Of a stretch of DNA of 44,346 nt, positions 42,944-44,346 are shown one piece after another (position 1 is the first letter of the stretch; every line of letters begins with the position of its first letter). This DNA comes from an uncultured Bacteroidota bacterium. GTDB taxonomy: Bacteria; Bacteroidota; Bacteroidia; JABEUT01. The DNA lies in the NCBI GenBank assembly GCA_903863935.1, contig CAIPDV010000031.1, positions 1 to 44,346 on the forward strand. Direction: 5' to 3'. Under the pieces are notes generated by a model that did no database searches, had not been told where the DNA came from, and worked only from the letters and a program-made list of their open reading frames with translations. Made by a program: the position numbers and the translations under genes.

Positions 42944-43118
42944 CAAGATAAAACAGAGAATAAAAAATAATGAATTAATCCGTTATGAATATTTGAAAAA
43001 ATATAAAAATATTTTTCCATGTTTGTTACTGCACTTTGAAACAGAACCCCGCATTCGTCCAATAAGAGAACATCGCTTTAATGAATATGAAGTGTTATTT
43101 AAAGAACTACAAAAATAA
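42927..43118 (+). CDS. Small protein of unknown function at the end of the crt operon
   Basis: 63 aa, overlapping the crtY 3' end by 17 bp. It is rich in Lys, Arg, Glu and Tyr (MYPYHNKIKQRIKNNELIRY) with a short LLLHF core and a late ETEPRIRPIREHRFNEYE. It has no signal or membrane segment. The sequence feels like a small family shared among Bacteroidota, but I cannot name it. Coupled translation with crtY is likely. Confidence 0.6.
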   Translation: MYPYHNKIKQRIKNNELIRYEYLKKYKNIFPCLLLHFETEPRIRPIREHRFNEYEVLFKELQK

Positions 43119-43199
43119 TTTTTGAAGCTTACAATAAAGTGCGATTTTATATATGAATTGATTAATGTATTTCTACCTTTCAAATAATATAATTTTATA

Positions 43200-43673
43200 A
43201 TGACCTTGAATCCTGCCTTTAAACTTTTTATTTCAATTGCTTTACCATTAATGGTCGGAGCAATTGCGGGTATTTTTACCGCGACTGCCATAGGTTCCTG
43301 GTTTGAAACCCTGCACCATCCTTCGTTCAGGCCCCCTAATTGGCTTTTTGGCCCAGTGTGGACTGTTCTATATCTCCTAATGGGCATTTCCATTTATTTA
43401 ATTTGGATTCAACAAGCAACTTCAATGAGGAAAAGAGTCATAATAATTTTCGCCATCCAATTATCCTTAAATTTCATCTGGAGTTTCTTGTTCTTTTATT
43501 TCCATGCAATAGGGTTTGCACTAGTTGAGATAATTGTTTTGTGGGTTTGTATTTTTATATTGATTTTTCAATTCCGTAAAGTGAAACCTTTGGCTGCTTA
43601 TTTAAATATCCCCTATATTATTTGGGTAACGTTTGCATTGATATTGAATGCTGGTTATTTTTGGCTTAACTAA
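43200..43673 (+). CDS. tspO: TspO/MBR family tryptophan-rich sensory protein
   Basis: 157 aa with five membrane helices and the family's conserved loop PSFRPPNWLFGPVWTVLY (41-58), a W-x-x-L/N-F-I-W-S helix and a final NAGYFWLN. TspO proteins bind porphyrins and other small molecules in the outer or inner membrane; in Rhodobacter, TspO alters carotenoid and photosynthesis gene expression. Its position just after the crt operon, 81 bp from the 63-aa gene, agrees with that. TACCTTTC at 43174-43181 is a near-match -7 element, so it may have its own start. Confidence 0.93.
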   Translation: MTLNPAFKLFISIALPLMVGAIAGIFTATAIGSWFETLHHPSFRPPNWLFGPVWTVLYLLMGISIYLIWIQQATSMRKRVIIIFAIQLSLNFIWSFLFFYFHAIGFALVEIIVLWVCIFILIFQFRKVKPLAAYLNIPYIIWVTFALILNAGYFWLN

Positions 43674-44299
43674 AAATACCCTACCTAAGTATCTGATTAA
43701 CTATTTAATGCTTTAAAAGCACCTAAGTGAAAAGTTCCGTTAAAAAGAAGCATTTATCGGAACATAGTTAGAGGAAGAAGAGTTAACGGAAGTCTTTAAG
43801 GAAGCCAAGTCGCCGGGAGGAAATTAGTTTCTCCCGATTAGCTGCTAAGCTTACATATAAAATGTAACTTTATTAAAATCTCACCGTTTTAATGATTTAA
43901 AGGAAGCAAATTGCATAATCGTCTAAATCGTTAAAGGGGCGAAACCAAAAGAAAAGTTAAATAATAAACCCTTTCAGCAAAAAGTTGGAGGGGTTTGTTA
44001 TTTCGTGATATTAGGAATGTGAAAATTTTTGAACAAGCCTTTTAAGTAAAATGAATGGAGGGAGTAATCCCCATCTCGCTCCATCACACGTTTTATAACT
44101 ACACACTTAAATGCCACTTATATAGGAGTGGATACACGATTGGACTGACCTAAAGCAAGTAAACATACCAAAGAGGTCTATGGTAAGTTTAATGCCATGC
44201 GGGATGTGATAGAATTATATAATTTTCGTAAGCATACGACCAAGTACATCTTGACAGGGGCTTAAACACATAGTACTTTTGTTGCCCAAAAAACAAGCA
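43674..44299. other. Intergenic region right of tspO
   Basis: 626 bp. Two inverted repeats without U-runs: 43734-43739 with 43758-43763, and 43814-43819 with 43831-43836. A frame from about 44150 to 44265 encodes a peptide (VYGKFNAMRDVIELYNFRKH) lacking a start; possibly a fragment, not supported further. Confidence 0.4.
44274..44281 (+). promoter_or_regulatory. -7 element of the gene at the right edge
   Basis: TACTTTTG matches TAnnTTTG exactly; CTTG at 44250-44253 lies 20 nt upstream. The predicted start near 44288 gives a leader of about 12 nt. Confidence 0.45.
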
Positions 44300-44346
44300 A
44301 TGGAAGAGCCGACAGTAACAAGACAACGATTGAGCCGATATACCTC
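44300..44346 (+). CDS. Start of a gene cut by the window edge
   Basis: ATG at 44300 opens a frame (MEEPTVTRQRLSRYT) to the end of the window. A perfect -7 box just upstream supports it as a true start. Fifteen residues are too few to identify the product. Confidence 0.5.
   Translation, partial: MEEPTVTRQRLSRYT

Noticed and set aside
44150-44265. Peptide-like frame VYGKFNAMRDVIELYNFRKH
   Set aside because: No start codon, flanked by stops, no recognisable family; too short to call a gene remnant.

Overview
The window reads as chromosomal DNA of a free-living, probably environmental member of the Bacteroidota. Several independent signs agree: an AT-rich genome; -7 elements of the form TAnnTTTG in front of genes, usually without Shine-Dalgarno sites; type IX secretion (T9SS) C-terminal tails of both type A (3549-4643) and type B (11024-16393 and 23962-31413); a carboxypeptidase-regulatory-domain TonB-dependent receptor; and a flavobacterial-style carotenoid operon. 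I cannot place it to genus. Nothing in the window looks like an intact phage or insertion sequence.

Layout. 1-3.5 kb: a stress-signalling unit (universal stress protein cut by the left edge, soluble PAS histidine kinase, receiver-Crp/Fnr fusion regulator), closed by a bidirectional terminator. 3.5-8.1 kb: a T9SS-secreted protein divergent from a TonB-dependent receptor, then a small outer-membrane-type protein. 8.1-10.9 kb: a four-gene minus-strand operon (YCII, acetyltransferase-like, HI0933-type flavoprotein, SanA-like). 11-31.4 kb: a surface region. Two giant paralogous SprB-repeat adhesin-like proteins (1789 and about 2483 aa) lie in opposite orientation and enclose a small secreted protein, divergent secreted M13 and M1 metallopeptidases, and a NarL-type two-component pair just upstream of the second giant gene. 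Both giant proteins carry an exact 918-bp (306-codon) higher-order repeat, and the first begins with a glycine-rich domain like that of ALK/LTK receptors.

31.4-36.5 kb: an accessory and partly decayed stretch. It has an orphan protein, a winged-helix Fic protein whose catalytic His is replaced by Gln and whose promoter holds a helically spaced array of RGCTCA half-sites, a second winged-helix protein, a small membrane protein, a truncated tRNA-Gly(CCC), a fragment of an unknown gene, and a fused, frameshifted two-component remnant.

36.5-43.7 kb: a light-response and carotenoid locus. A MerR-type regulator with the complete cobalamin-photoreceptor signature (Wx9EH plus lower-ligand His) is divergent from an operon folE-crtI-crtB-(secreted protein)-idi-crtZ-crtY-(63-aa protein), followed by tspO. 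The enzymes take GGPP through phytoene, lycopene and beta-carotene to zeaxanthin. The expected behaviour is AdoB12-dependent repression in the dark and derepression in light. The right edge cuts a new gene whose promoter and first codons are visible.

Annotated starts were moved downstream of the longest open frame wherever a signal peptide or a TAnnTTTG element showed the longer start to be unlikely. All functional calls are from reading motifs; no database search was possible.
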